A stretch of DNA of 64,000 nt, taken from Miscanthus floridulus (lineage: Eukaryota > Streptophyta > Magnoliopsida > Poales > Poaceae). Made by a program: the position numbers and the translations under genes. The DNA is taken from the NCBI RefSeq assembly GCF_019320115.1, contig NC_089594.1, positions 23,429,086 through 23,493,085 on the forward strand, in the 5' to 3' direction. The first letter of the stretch is position 1; each line of letters begins with the position of its first letter. The notes beneath the pieces are model-generated. The model did not search any database. It had not been told where the DNA came from and saw nothing but the letters and a program-made list of their open reading frames with translations. Below, piece by piece: positions 1-11,299 of this stretch.

Positions 1-1501
1 TTGCGACTGATCGAGGTGACAAAGCCATTTGATGTGAACAAGAAATGCAAAGGAAGTCCACAAGGTTGAAAAAACTAAAAATATTCAGAACTTTTTATCG
101 AAACATGTACTACAGTGGGTAGCACAAACAAAAATAAAGATGCATGTCTGGGGGGCGAATTATTGCCACCAGCTGGGCCAACTTTATTTCCATCCCATCA
201 AAAGATAATTTCAATTATGCTCTTCGATCAATCCTCATCAGTCATCACCCAACCCAAAGCCTGCTATCTTGAGTGTTTCTATGGATGAAAAATATTCAGA
301 GAGCAAAAGCACCAGATATATATGGGACTAATACAGAACAGTCAGCAGCAAGCATTAGCACGCAGTGGCATCACATCCGAATTGAAGTAGTGGCAATTCT
401 CCATTCGCTTCTTGATCCTATTTTTTCCTACCTACCAGATGAAAGGCTGCCTGTCTGTGCATGCCCTCACCTTCAATATCAAGCGCGCGCGCACACACAC
501 ATTCTTCCAAATAGACAGACATTTCTAGACACACAATGTGGGATATATATAATCTGCGGTGTAGTAAGACAGTGATGCGAGAACGGCAATCCACCCTTTT
601 CCTTTTCCATTTCCACGAGCAAATTTTTCAGGTGCGGATCGGAGCAGATTTTCCACAAGTCCTTTTAGGCCAGCAGAATCCAACTGAAAAGAAAAGGAGA
701 AGAGAAAAAAAGCAGGTGGCTGATCCATCGATCTCCATGCATGCGAAAACGATGACGATCCGGGTAATCATCATCATACGCTGGCTATGGCTACTACTGC
801 TGGTAGTAGGGTGTAGGGTTCACAAGGCCGGAGCCGGAGTGGCCGCCGCCGGCGTGCGACCAATGGAGCGCTAGCTGCGTCCCTGCATGCATGTTCTGAA
901 AGATTAATAACGGAGGTCGCCATCTGCTCGTGGCGAATGTGCAGTGTTCGCGGCGCCGCGATCGTGGGGATTTGGATTTGTGCCGATCTCGGGAGGGGAC
1001 GCCACGGCTGCCCAAGTGGAGATGCAATACAGGTGCGCGGAAGGACCGGAGGTACATACTCGTGTGCTTTCTTCTCCGGTTGTGGAGTGGAGAACGCTAG
1101 CTCGGTTGTTTGATGGCGTCGGTCCATGTGCTGAGATAGTAGCATTTATAACTTGAGAACATGTACATGAGCGAGCCTACCTGATGTTGTTGCTCATACG
1201 ACATGTGTCACGTACTTTAGACTGTCAACAATAAGAAAACACCCAAACCCAAAATAGATAGCAAGAGATCTAAAATCAGTCTTCAACAGAATACCTATAC
1301 GGAAGACCTATTTTGAGTTATCTGAGAGGTACAACCTAAATATGGGTATCCTCTCTCCTGGAAACCCATTTAAAAAAAATATTCTTTTTTGGTTTTGTTG
1401 TTGAAGAAGATGCCGAATATGTATTAAACCTTTTGCCTGTAGCACTACTCAAAGAACGAATTTGTCTTATATTTTATGTGTTGTTATTGGAAATAGCCTT
1501 A
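1..1501. other. Left-edge intergenic DNA, no gene recognised
   Basis: Only short unsupported open frames occur here. The first 700 bases are AT-rich; a GC-rich patch lies at about 790-1120. I see no domain, exon-like pattern or clear terminal repeats. It could be the flank of a gene outside the window. Confidence 0.5.
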
Positions 1502-1731
1502 GACCCTCTTTCGCAGTCTTCATCCAGCTTTGCACTGTTCACGCTGTAGATACTGTAACCATGAGCTGGTGAGAGCTCCAAAACTCCACTCTGGCTCGCC
1601 AGCTTCAGTTTGTATCTAGTTCATTTTGCTGCAAAGGGTTTCAACGGTTTCACGCTACAGTACTCAACAGGGGCACTACAGTGCTTTGTCAGAGAGAACT
1701 GAAACTGTTTTGTGGTGTGGCAAAGAGGCTC
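1502..1731. mobile_element. Tourist-like MITE (PIF/Harbinger type)
   Basis: The left end reads GACCCTCTTTCGC and the right end, reverse-complemented, reads GAGCCTCTTTGCC, so the two are imperfect inverted repeats. TTA flanks both sides (1499-1501 and 1732-1734), which is the typical PIF/Harbinger target duplication. At 230 bp with no coding capacity it is a non-autonomous element. Confidence 0.65.
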
Positions 1732-1847
1732 TTAGTACGCTTCGCCGGAGTTGCCTGGCACATAGTGAGCGCTCAGGTGTTTGATGTCGAGTGCCACAGG
1801 CTGAAATCGCTGCTCCTCGGAAACGCTCGATCATAAAAAGTTGGCCT

Positions 1848-1985
1848 TTCAATATTTGATACTATTGTTTAGGAGTTTGGTAAAACAACTTCCTATCTTA
1901 ATTTTTTAGCAAAAAGGAAAAAAAATCTACTCCAATAGTTTAGTAAAAGAGCTCCTTAAAAATAAAAGATGATCAAATATCCTCC
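1848..1985. repeat. Degenerate inverted-repeat sequence, MITE-like
   Basis: AATATTTGAT on the left is mirrored by ATCAAATAT on the right, with weak similarity continuing inward (TTTAGGAGTTTGGTAAAA against TAGTTTAGTAAAAGAGCTCC). No convincing target duplication was found, so the superfamily is open. Confidence 0.3.
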
Positions 1986-2097
1986 TCAACCCATAAATTT
2001 CTAAAGTCGAGAGAACTCCTATCTCTTCTCCGAGGACCTGTTTTCACGGTACTTCTCGTGCAAGAGTTTGTTTTTGCCGTGAGATATATTGTTGGCT

Positions 2098-2330
2098 TGG
2101 GCCATGTTTAGATTGCAAAAAATTTCAACCCGATAAATAGTAGCACTTTCGTCTTATTTGGTAAATATTGTTTAATCGTGGACCAACTAAGCTCAAAAGA
2201 TTCATCTCGTGATTTCCAACTAAACTGTGCAATTAGTTATTCTTTTATCTATATTTAATACTCTATGGAAGTGGCTAAAAATTGATGTGATGAAAAGAGA
2301 GTAAAAAAACTTAGGAATTTGGAGATCTAT
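2098..2330. repeat. Degenerate dispersed grass MITE
   Basis: The stretch with GTAGCACTTTCGTC, AAAAGATTCATCTCG and TGTGCAATTAGTTATT resembles a very common grass MITE carried in many intergenic regions. This is recognition by memory of the family; the ends are decayed and no target duplication could be assigned. Confidence 0.4.
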
Positions 2331-2392
2331 TTCGCCGCCGCCCATCGGTCCGACCACCGATGCCCTCCCACTTCGACACCGCTGGTAGGTAC

Positions 2393-3078
2393 TAAGGATG
2401 GCAACGGGTATATACCCGTCGGGTATCGCCGGAATGTTCTCTTCCCCGCTACGGAGAATTCATCCCGTCCCCATCCCCATTAACTGTCTCGGGTATAGAT
2501 TCTTGCCCATCCCCGTACCCGTCGGGTATCGGTCGGGTAACAGATACCCGACGGGTACTGCATACCCGATAAACAAGGACACTTGGAGTCGCAGCTTTGT
2601 AATCGGAGGCGTTTCTTCTTCACCCGGGTATAAGTGTCGGAGTCTCGGAGATGCCGAGGAGAAGGAACGAGGTTGCGAGGAGGACAAGCAAATGTGGCAG
2701 AGAGACCGAACTGAGGAAGCAAGGGGCACGAGCGCTCGTGAGACAGGCGTGCTTGTGCTGCTGGCGGAGATGGTGAGGAAAAATTGAACGAGGGTTTCTA
2801 GAACACACAAATTATATATATGACTGTTCAGATTTGGACCAAAATATCTATGTTGAGCTTCTTTGGGCCTAATACTCGCATGACAGCTCAAATAGTCGGG
2901 TTCCCCAACGGGTAACGGGGACGGGTAAACAGGGAACGTTCCCGTACCCGCTATACCCGTCGGGTATGGATTCTTGCCCATTTAGATGCCCGCGGGTAAA
3001 GATATGATCCCATCCCCGTCCCCTAATGGATCAAATACCCGTCGGGTATCGGGTATCGGGTCCCCGTTGCCATCCTTA
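2393..3078. mobile_element. Non-autonomous hAT element with 8-bp target duplication
   Basis: The terminal inverted repeat TAAGGATGGCAACGGG is perfect over 16 bp at both ends. GTAGGTAC flanks the element exactly on both sides (2385-2392 and 3079-3086). An 8-bp duplication is diagnostic of hAT, and the termini recall the Ac/Ds-type TAGGGATG end. Both subterminal regions are packed with CGGGTA and TACCCG units. No transposase is encoded; the open frames here are repeat-driven. Confidence 0.9.
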
Positions 3079-3418
3079 GTAGGTACCTGTCCTCCGCCAG
3101 CCTTGTTTCCACAGTTGAGTGCCTGACGGTGGCATGGAGCAATGCATGGCCTGGCACCCAGGCCATTGCTGAGGCTGCTCTGCGGTTGTAGCAGGTGCAG
3201 GTCTGCAGTGCCAGGTGATGGTCGTCGGCGGCCGACAGAGCACTCACACACGGAGGGATGAAAGGGCGGTGGCAGTGTGCACGGATTAGCTCCAAACCAT
3301 CCCTGCGGACGGACTAACTAAGCGTGGTAGTCGAGTGAACAGGCTATCAAAAAGCTCTCGTTTTGTTGGGAGCTCCTTTCTCTGAGGCAAGATAGTCAAG
3401 TAAGAAAATAGAACATAA

Positions 3419-4299
3419 GAGCAACTCCAGCAGAGCCCCTACTTGAGCCCCTATAGCTAAATATAGGGGCTCAGGTAAAAAATTCAACTCCAGCAGAGCC
3501 CCTACTACGGACCCCAAATTTGTGTTAGCACCCAAATCCTCTCACCAGACCCCATTTTGGTTAGGCCAACAACCCGGCCCCCATCCGTGCGGGCGCTGCT
3601 CCTCTCCCTCCGGTGGCTTCCTCCGACGAGCGTCGTGATGTCCCAGTGCGGCAGCGAGCACCGGCGGCGCGGCTCCCTCTCCCTCACGTGGAAGCGAGAT
3701 CGAGCACCGGCGGCGCGGCTCCTCTCCCTCCGGTGGCTTCCTCCGACAAGCTCCGCGCGACTAGATCCACGGAAGGCAGGGACGGAGGGCTCGCCGGCTC
3801 CTCCCCTTCGCGCCGCCCTGCCATGGCGCCTGTCCCCTTCTCCTCCACCTGGGCATGCGCAAGCTCAAGCGCGCGCCGCCTGCCATGGCGTTCGCGACCT
3901 CCCCTCCCCGACGTTGTCCCCTTCTCCTCCGCCGCCGCCATGTGCGCGCGGGCCCGCTGCCACCCTCTGCTCCGCCGTGCGGGCCTCCCTCTACTCCGTC
4001 GTGCGGGCTCGGTCCCCTCTGCTTGGCCGCGCGAGCTCGGCCCTCGCAGCCCTGCCGGCACAGGCGAGCACTCGTTCTGCCCGCGTCATGGTATGTGGGG
4101 TGGATTTCAGGGGAAGAAGATAGATTTGACCCAATGATAAGTGGGCCCCTTATGTCATTGTCTACTAATATGGATTTGGGGGCCTTCGTTTTGGGGCTAC
4201 TGTTGGAGTGGAAGCACAAATTTGGACCAACAAAAATAGGGATAGGCACCCAAATATAAAATGGGGGCTCTAATTTGGGGGCTACTGCTGGAGTTGCTC
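3419..4299. mobile_element. Non-autonomous PIF/Harbinger-like element, GC-rich interior
   Basis: The ends are GAGCAACTCCAGCAG and its exact inverse CTGCTGGAGTTGCTC. TAA flanks both sides (3416-3418 and 4300-4302). The interior at about 3560-4090 is strikingly GC-rich and contains a direct repeat, with CTCTCCCTCCGGTGGCTTCCTCCGAC appearing twice within 130 bp (shortened motif: GGTGGCTTCCTCCGAC). No transposase was seen. The GC-rich interior may be captured sequence, but I could not identify a source gene. Confidence 0.8.
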
Positions 4300-4669
4300 T
4301 AAGCCATCATTTATCTTGTAGACTATCTAAGAGAGGAATAATAATCCAAAAATAAATCAGACGTGGACCCTATTTTAGATTTTAGAAAATATAGAAAGCT
4401 GTTGGAGAAGGACAAAATATAAGATTGCTATTTTTTTTAACTTGCTAAATCGATTAGTTTAGCAACTAAATTATACCAAACTCCTGAAGATGCTCTTAGC
4501 TTAAGCTTTTAGGTTGAACTAATCAATACATGACTACATGTATATATGACTTATGTAGGGACCAAAATAAAAATGACTATTTTTTATTTTTAAAAAAAGG
4601 CAACTGAATTGGCTTAGATTTTTTGCTTTTGGCTCTGATGAGCTAATATTGACCGGACGGCGTACTTAA

Positions 4670-5445
4670 AAGCATTTCCAGCAGGCTACCTAAACCCACT
4701 ACCTATCCTATATTTAAGTAGTGGAGCCGTGGAGGCCATAAAAACCCACTCCAGCAGGCTACTTGACTACCTATTTTTGTTGGCCCAACAAATTCTCCCC
4801 TCCACTACCCACAGCGGTTGGGCCAACAAATCCTGCTACCTATTTTTCCTTCGTCTCTCTCCTTCCGACACCCACAGAAACGCCCGACACCGCCCACACC
4901 CGCGCCTTGCCCTCGCTTGCGCCGGCCCTCGCGGCGGCCCTTCCCGACGGCCTCCTGCTGCCGTGGCCTCGCGCGGTGGCCACCCCATCGCACGGAGGAT
5001 CCCGGTGCTGGCCTCCCACCGACGGTGGATCCTGGTCTGCCACCTCCACGCTGCAGGGGAGCCACGCGCCCTTCATCGGACGCCGCAGGAAGCCGTGCGA
5101 TGGCGTGGCAGCGCCGCTCCTCCGGCTCCCCTCTCCTCCCCTCCCCTCCCCTCCCGACGGCGTGCGGGCTCCCAGGAGTGGTGCCGCGCGGCAACGCCGC
5201 TACTCCACTCCGCTCCCCTCCCACCTGCGCGTGGGCTCGCAGGCGCGATGCCCCCGCCGGCAACTCCGCTCCCGATGGCCGAGTTCGTTGATGGCGACAA
5301 GGAAGAGGAGGAAACGTGGATCCCCCATGTCATAGACTGCTAAAATAAATTTAGGAACCATGTTTGAGTTGGAGGCAAAATATAGGTAGTACAAAAATAG
5401 ATGGTTACCTAAACAGACATTTAAGTAGTACTGCTGGAGATGCTC
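4670..5445. mobile_element. Second non-autonomous PIF/Harbinger-like element, GC-rich interior
   Basis: The left end AAGCATTTCCAGCAG and the right end CTGCTGGAGATGCTC are inverted repeats related to those of the element at 3419-4299. Flanks are TTAA on both sides, consistent with a TWA duplication, although the exact boundary is ambiguous by one base. The interior (about 4850-5290) is GC-rich, with long open frames in several phases that have no recognisable domain. Confidence 0.7.
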
Positions 5446-5505
5446 TTAAGGTATATTACATGATAGAGCCCACATAACATGAATCGGTGTCTTTATGACA
5501 TTGTA

Positions 5506-5658
5506 CTCCCTCAAATCCAAATTATAAATTATTTAGCTTTTTTTTTAGATATATAGACTTTTCTATAAATTTAGACATGCATATATTTAGATGTATGACA
5601 AAAAAAAAACTACTATGTATCTAGAAAAGCTAAAGCAACTTATTTGGAACGGAGGAAG
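5506..5658. mobile_element. Stowaway-like MITE (Tc1/mariner)
   Basis: The ends CTCCCTCAAATCCAAATTAT and, inverted, CTTCCTCCGTTCCAAATAAG match the common Stowaway terminus. TA flanks both sides (5504-5505 and 5659-5660). The interior is AT-rich with a palindromic tendency, as usual for these about 150-bp elements. Confidence 0.75.
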
Positions 5659-5660
5659 TA

Positions 5661-6054
5661 GCAAACAAGAGATTCGTTGTTTTCTCTCAGCAACATCATC
5701 AACTAACTTAAGGGCATGACTGTTTTTTACGAGGTTGTGCCCACAGTCAATCGATCGATCCTGTTTTGAATTTCCCACAGCATCACAACATTTTCGAAGG
5801 AAGTCCATAGGATTATATGCATCTATCCTTCCTTAGCATATTCATTTTTCATTTTTGCAAAGTTAGAATACATATCTCAGCCTTTGTTCTTGTCCATTTC
5901 CTTCGGGTTGTATATATGATCATATATCACCCACCCTTGTTAGATTCTTTTCTGTGCTCTCGTCAGCATTAATAACGTGTCAAAAATAACAAGTGAGCCA
6001 CACCGGGATTAGTTCTCTCTATGACGTCATCCATACACCCCTACTAGGGCACTA
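5661..6054 (-). other. 3' flank of the transporter gene
   Basis: No gene. This stretch lies directly downstream of the transporter stop codon and probably includes its 3' untranslated region and polyadenylation site. No single strong poly(A) signal could be chosen. Confidence 0.4.
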
Positions 6055-9000
6055 CTACACCGTGCACGCTTCGTCCTGCACCTTGCCGCCGTCGACGTCG
6101 AGCCGCCCGCTCTCCTCGGCGTCGTAGCTGGCGTGCACGCTGTAGAGCGCGTACACGAGCAGCGCGGAGGCCGAGAAGATTGCGAAGCGGACGTAGGAGG
6201 GGCGGTCGAGCGACCCCAGCAGGAAGACGTTGAGGAAGACGGACGCGGCGGGCACCCAGGGCATCCCGGGGACGCCCCACAGCTCGGGCGTCCGCGCCTG
6301 CGGCACCAGCGCCTGGAACGCGGCGACCGCGGCCACCGCCAGCGCTGCGCACGCCGCCAGGAGCCCCGCACGCACGCCCCGCGGCTCGGGCGGCGCCAGC
6401 TTCCACGCCAGCGTGAAGGCGAGCGCGGCCAGGGAGAAGACCAGGAGGAACGCGAGCGTCGGCCATCTTGCGCCGCAGCTGCCGCGGGCGGCGGGCTCGG
6501 AGACGGAGCCGACGTAGCGGCGGTACACGACGGCGTTGGCCACCATGTAGAAGACGAAGAGCGTGCCGATGCAGACGAGGTTGAGCAGGATGTCCAGCTC
6601 GGTGAACAGCGCCAGCGCCGCCGTGAAGACGCCTGCGTGCGATGCGATGCAAGAAAGTCAGCCGCCGCCCGCCCGCCCGCCGGCGTCAGAATGTCCAATT
6701 GAAGAGCTGGAACGGACGGAACCGCATACGCACCGAGGAAGGCGGATGCGTTGACGGGGGTGGCGGTGCGCGGGTTGACCCGGGCGAGCCACGCCGGCAT
6801 GACGCCGGAGCGGCCGATGACGCACAGGTACCGCGCCTGCCCCAGCATGGCCACCATGAGCGAGGTGAGGATGCCGAGGCTGGCGCCGGCGCCGACGACG
6901 TTGGACACCCACGCGCATCGCTCCCGCCCCTTGAACGCCCCCGAGAACGGCGCCTCCGGGTCAATCTGCACATGATCAGCAAACGAAAAAAGAGAAACTT
7001 TCAGACAACCAGACCAGGTGGTGAAAGTGAAACTGAAGAACTGCTTGACTGAGAATTACTCCTACTTGCTGTCACTGTTATTCGTGGAATCGCAGGTAGT
7101 ACTTGCTGTGGACTGTGGAAGACAACCACACGATTGAAAAAGGTAGTGAAAAATCTCAGTGTTTTTTCTTCTGTTGTGTTGTTAAATATTTACAGAAAGT
7201 GGATTCGATTCGAGGCCGTCGGTCCAGGAGAAATTGGGACGGCAGATTCATCCCAAATCACCCACCAACATCCCAGAAAAAAAGCCGAGGGAGACGACAG
7301 GGAACAAACAGAAGCCGGTGCCAAGAATCAGATGCAGCAGAATAGCAGATGCACCAACTCCTCTACTCAACTAGCCCAATTGACCATATATTCCCCTGAA
7401 ATAGCAGATGAGCTCTAATTATAGGCTATTTTCCACAACAAACAAGAAGGACATGGATCGGAAGGCCTCCATCCAAGGTCCCTGTACTGACTGGCAGCAT
7501 CAATCGTGTCGTGTGCAACTATAGCCACCCAATTGGCCTTTACAGAGCATATCCAAATGGTTGTTATGTTTAGAATGGAATCTTGAACTAGGCAGAATTT
7601 TGGCATCTTCAAAGTTGCATAGACTGAGCCAGGAGTGAGCAGAACAAGACAGGCCATGCCAATGACACGCGGGCCAGGCGGACAGGCAAAAAAAAAAAAA
7701 AAAAAAAAAAGCGTCAGAGCAGAGGGAGAGCACCTACCGCGTCGTAGGGGAGGAGCATGGACATGGATGCGGCCATGAGGCAGTAGAGCACGGTGGCGAG
7801 GACGACGGAGCCCGAGACGCCGACGGGGATGTCGCGCGCGGGCCGCTGCACCTCCTCGGCCATGGTGGACACGGCGTCGTAGCCGATGTAGCTCAGGTAC
7901 ACCATGGCGGCGCCGTTGAACACCCCCACGGCGCCGTGCGGGAACACCCCGCCGGGGCTGCGGGACGGGTCGGCCGGGCGCGTCAGGTTGCGCGCGTCGC
8001 CGTGCGCGAACCCCATGCCGATGATGAACAGGATGAACGCCACGTGCACCGCCGTCAGCACCATGTTCACCACAGAGCTCTCCTTGGTGCTGTCCCCCGC
8101 CATTGATGGCAGAAAAGCAGGAAAACAGGCAAACTTGTCAGAACAGGGTTATGTTTTGTATCAAAATTTACTGTTTTAGACAACACAGTCTCTCTGTCAT
8201 TCAGACGCCACCTGTGTTGAGTGCTAGACAAGGGCTTGTGTGGTTCTTGAACGATCTGAGGTGTAAAGAAAGGTACGAGAATTCAGACATCAGTCGAGTA
8301 GCTTTTGATTTGATCCTCATCTTTCGACAAAGTTCACCAGCATTTGCCGCAATAAAAACATTCGATCACGTAACCAAAAAGGGAGTACAGTCCACTAAAA
8401 AAACAGAGACCGGCCGACAATATTCCTTGCCACGGGAACAAAATCTCGACCCTGCTTTGTCTGAACCTTGGGAATATTTCCGGAGAAGAACCATGAAGTA
8501 CTGCAAGCAAAATGAGGAGGACAGGACACGAGTGTCGTGCACTTGCTTGCTTTCGAGATCGAGTGCACAGAAACCAGGTGTTCCTTTCCTTCTCATCGTG
8601 CCACTGCCCACTAACGCAGACAGCACAGGCAGCCGCCAATGGAGAGTGACACACGAAGAGGCAGGCAACAGGAGTGACACTTGGAAGCAATAACAAATAT
8701 CCTTTTTTGCATCCACGATAAAATCCTTTTCATAAAACAGAACAGGGGGGAAAAAAAGGAAAGAGAAACCTGAGTGCTACGGTGACACACGAGCGAGCCT
8801 GACATCACGAGACGAGAGATTCGGAAGGCTGACTACCTACACGTACCTGTAGCAGATGCAGACGGAGATGAGGAGGATGACGCCGACGGCGACGAGGTCC
8901 ACCTGGTTGAACCCGTCGGGCAGGCCGCGCACGGTGATCCGCCACTGGCTGGGCGCGTCGACGCCGACCGCCGTGCCGAGGTAGGCCGTGAAGCTGCGCG

Positions 9001-10995
9001 CCACGGCGGCGTTGGAGAAGACGTACTCCATGATCAGGTTCGCGCCCGTCAGGAACGCCGCCAGCTCCCCGGCAGCAGCCGCTGTCAGTCAGTGCGAGGT
9101 CACCGGAATAAAAGTACGGACAGCTGACTGACGGAGGACGACCATGCGAATGCAGGGTGGTTTACTGACGGAGGAAACGGTGGCGTGCGAGCCTGCGAAA
9201 ATGACCGTGACCTTTGTCCTTCAACACAGGCCTCGCTTGGGTCGGTCTCCGTGTCATGCGGATGTGGGCGAAAAGGGCAAAGCCGTATGGGTTTGGGCCC
9301 GTGATAAATTCTGTTGGACGTCGCCGTCGTCCAAGCCCTTTTTTTAAACCGTTCGTGGCAGGTATAAATAGCAACCAATTGACAAACCCGGCCTCCTCTC
9401 GTGCGGATTTTATTGGGTCGTGTTTCTCTGAACTTTTATTATGTTTGAGTTGATTTGGAAGTGCATTATTACAATGGTTTCGTTTTGCCGAGTGGGTTAG
9501 CGCGGGATTCCGTTCGTTTGCACCGCTGTTCACGCCATAGGGGTTTAACCTCGCTATATATCTGCTTGTTGCAAAAGGAAGTTTACTTAGTTAGTACAAA
9601 GTAGTGGCAGCACCGTTGTGTTGTGTGTTCCTTGTACAAAACGTGGCACCTCGCCGTCGTTGGGTCGAGATATACTAAAACATCTATCTCCCCTTAACGA
9701 AGCACGTGCTATGCATGATTTCGAAAAAAAAAAATTGTTGAGAGCAAAAAAAAAAAAAAAAAAAGAATTAACTGCCGACAAAGTGAAAGGCAAATATCTC
9801 TGCTCGGTGACAAAAGGGAAAACAAATCTGACTTTTTTTATAAGAAAAGTATATAAGGAGTCAAGGAATCCAAAATCCATGAAAGGAAATTTGACACTTG
9901 AATTCGGAGCTCACGTTTGTAGAGGCAGATAGAAATACCGTTTTTTTTTGTGATAAAACACGGTCAAATAGCGATTTGCAGTTTGTATCCAAAACAAATT
10001 TGGCATGCGAAATACGAACAAACATGGGTCCAGCTTGAGCAGCGGGCATAAAGAGCAGCAATTGGATAAACCGGAAGGGGAAAGATGTATACTACTTACT
10101 ACTAGAAAGTACACATGCAACAAGAAGCGTGTTCGGTTGGCTCGTTCGTATCGTTGCTGGTTCGTGAAAAAGTACTGCTGGCTGGTTTATGTGAGAGAAA
10201 AATACTATTTCAGCTGAAAATTTACGATCGTTTACGACAAGCCACAGCCAAACGAACAGGCTGAAGATATATACGCCATGAGTTTATTATATCAAGAAAA
10301 AGGCGTTTCACGAAAAAAAAAATGAAAAAGAAACAAAAAAAAAATGGCATCGACGTGTGTGGCATGTCATCACTCATCACAGCTCAGAAGCATTTCCTCC
10401 TCATCAAAAGAGAAACAGCTCAGAAGCAGCTAGCGGCACCGCAATGCGGCGAACCGCAGGAACGGGAAACGGAGCGGAAACCAAGCGACGGCCGGGGCGG
10501 CCACGACCACGACGACTCACCGAAGGTGACGCGGAGGTAGCTGAAGGCGCCGCCGGCGACGGGCATGTCTACGGCGAACTCGGTGTAGCAGAAGGCGGAG
10601 AGCAGCGCGCAGAGCCCCGCCATGGCGTAGGAGACCACGACGCCGGGACCCGCGTAGAGCCTGGCGGCGCGGCCCGTGGTGACGAACACGCCGGCCCCCA
10701 CCATGCCGCCGAGGCCCAGCCCGACGAGGTCCCACCACCGCAGCGCGCGCGCCATGTCGGCGCCCGACCGCGCGCGCACCCGGCTCATCTCCTCCCGCGG
10801 CGCCGTCGCGGCGAACGCGCGGCGCGACAGGCGGCGTGGGGTCTGCGCTAGCGCGCGGCCGTACGCGCGCCAGCTCGCGAACGACGACAAGGTCGAGGAG
10901 GAGGTCCCCGTGCCGCCGATCGCGGTGATGGCCCCGGCCGGGTGATGGTCCACGGCGGCGGCATCGGAGGACGCCAGCGCCAAGCCCTTGTCCAT
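6055..10995 (-). CDS. Cationic amino acid transporter (CAT, APC superfamily), five exons
   Basis: Proposed exons on the minus strand: 10995-10521, 9081-8847, 8089-7738, 6965-6734, 6632-6055. All donors are GT and all acceptors AG, and together they give 1872 nt, 623 residues plus stop. The protein should be a multi-spanning membrane carrier that imports basic amino acids. Seen: MSRVRARSG before the first membrane segment; the GLGLGGMVGAGVFVTTG first-helix motif typical of APC carriers at about residue 90; NAAVARSFTAYLG; NGAAMVYLSYIGYDAVSTMAEE; and the C-terminal PGMPWVPAASVFLNVFLLGSL block of the CAT_C domain. Length fits the plant CAT family (about 570-635). It resembles the Arabidopsis CAT6/7-type sequences most, by memory only. 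The initiator is the first in-frame ATG, about 175 nt below a TATA box. The exon 2 acceptor is unusual and would insert four alanines (see findings). Intron 1 carries a MITE. Confidence 0.9.
7688..7710. repeat. Homopolymer of 23 A inside intron 3
   Basis: An uninterrupted A23 tract lies 27 bases from exon 3 of the transporter, and so reads as T23 in the transcript, near the 5' end of intron 3. Length may be a sequencing or assembly uncertainty. Confidence 0.9.
10127..10262. mobile_element. MITE in intron 1 of the transporter gene
   Basis: The left end CGTGTTCGGTTGGCTCGTTC and the right end, inverted, AGCCTGTTCGTTTGGCTG are imperfect inverted repeats of a common grass MITE. The interior contains TTTCAGCTGAAA. 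A short GAAG flank is possible on both sides, but the superfamily cannot be fixed. Confidence 0.5.
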
Positions 10996-11170
10996 GGCTG
11001 CCGCTGACGAGCACGCGCACGCGCTCCCACACACAGGGATTGCGTTGGGTTGGGGTGGTTGCTGGTGGAGTGGTGGTGGCGGCGGGACTGATCTGTGGGG
11101 GTTTGGAGAAGAAGATAGAGCGGGCGTGTGGCGAGCTGGCGAGGGCGAGGGCGAGGGCGAGGGGCTGCGG

Positions 11171-11178
11171 TATATAAA
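11171..11178 (-). promoter_or_regulatory. Probable TATA box of the transporter gene
   Basis: On the minus strand the sequence reads CTTTATATACC, about 175 bases upstream of the transporter ATG. This leaves a leader of about 145 nt, a normal spacing for a plant gene. The leader is GC-rich with CTCGCC repeats. Confidence 0.6.
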
Positions 11179-11299
11179 GAGGCCGGCCGGGCGGGTGGGC
11201 AGGCACCGGGCACGGGTGGTAACTGCCACTAGCACACTGGGCAAACGTTTTTTCATCCATGATGAAAATTACCCCGTCGTATCTGTGTACTGTGTATTT

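Noticed and set aside
2460..2981. 173-codon minus-strand frame
   Set aside because: Lies entirely inside the hAT element and reflects its CGGGTA repeats.
3557..4137. Long overlapping frames on both strands
   Set aside because: They lie in the GC-rich interior of a non-autonomous element, in several phases at once, and show low-complexity Pro/Arg/Ala sequences.
4729..5343. 204-codon frame MEAIKTHSS...
   Set aside because: Starts inside the terminal part of a Harbinger-like element and is composition-driven.
10357..10851. 164-codon plus-strand frame opposite transporter exon 1
   Set aside because: It is the GC-rich antisense shadow of a conserved exon and has no domain of its own.
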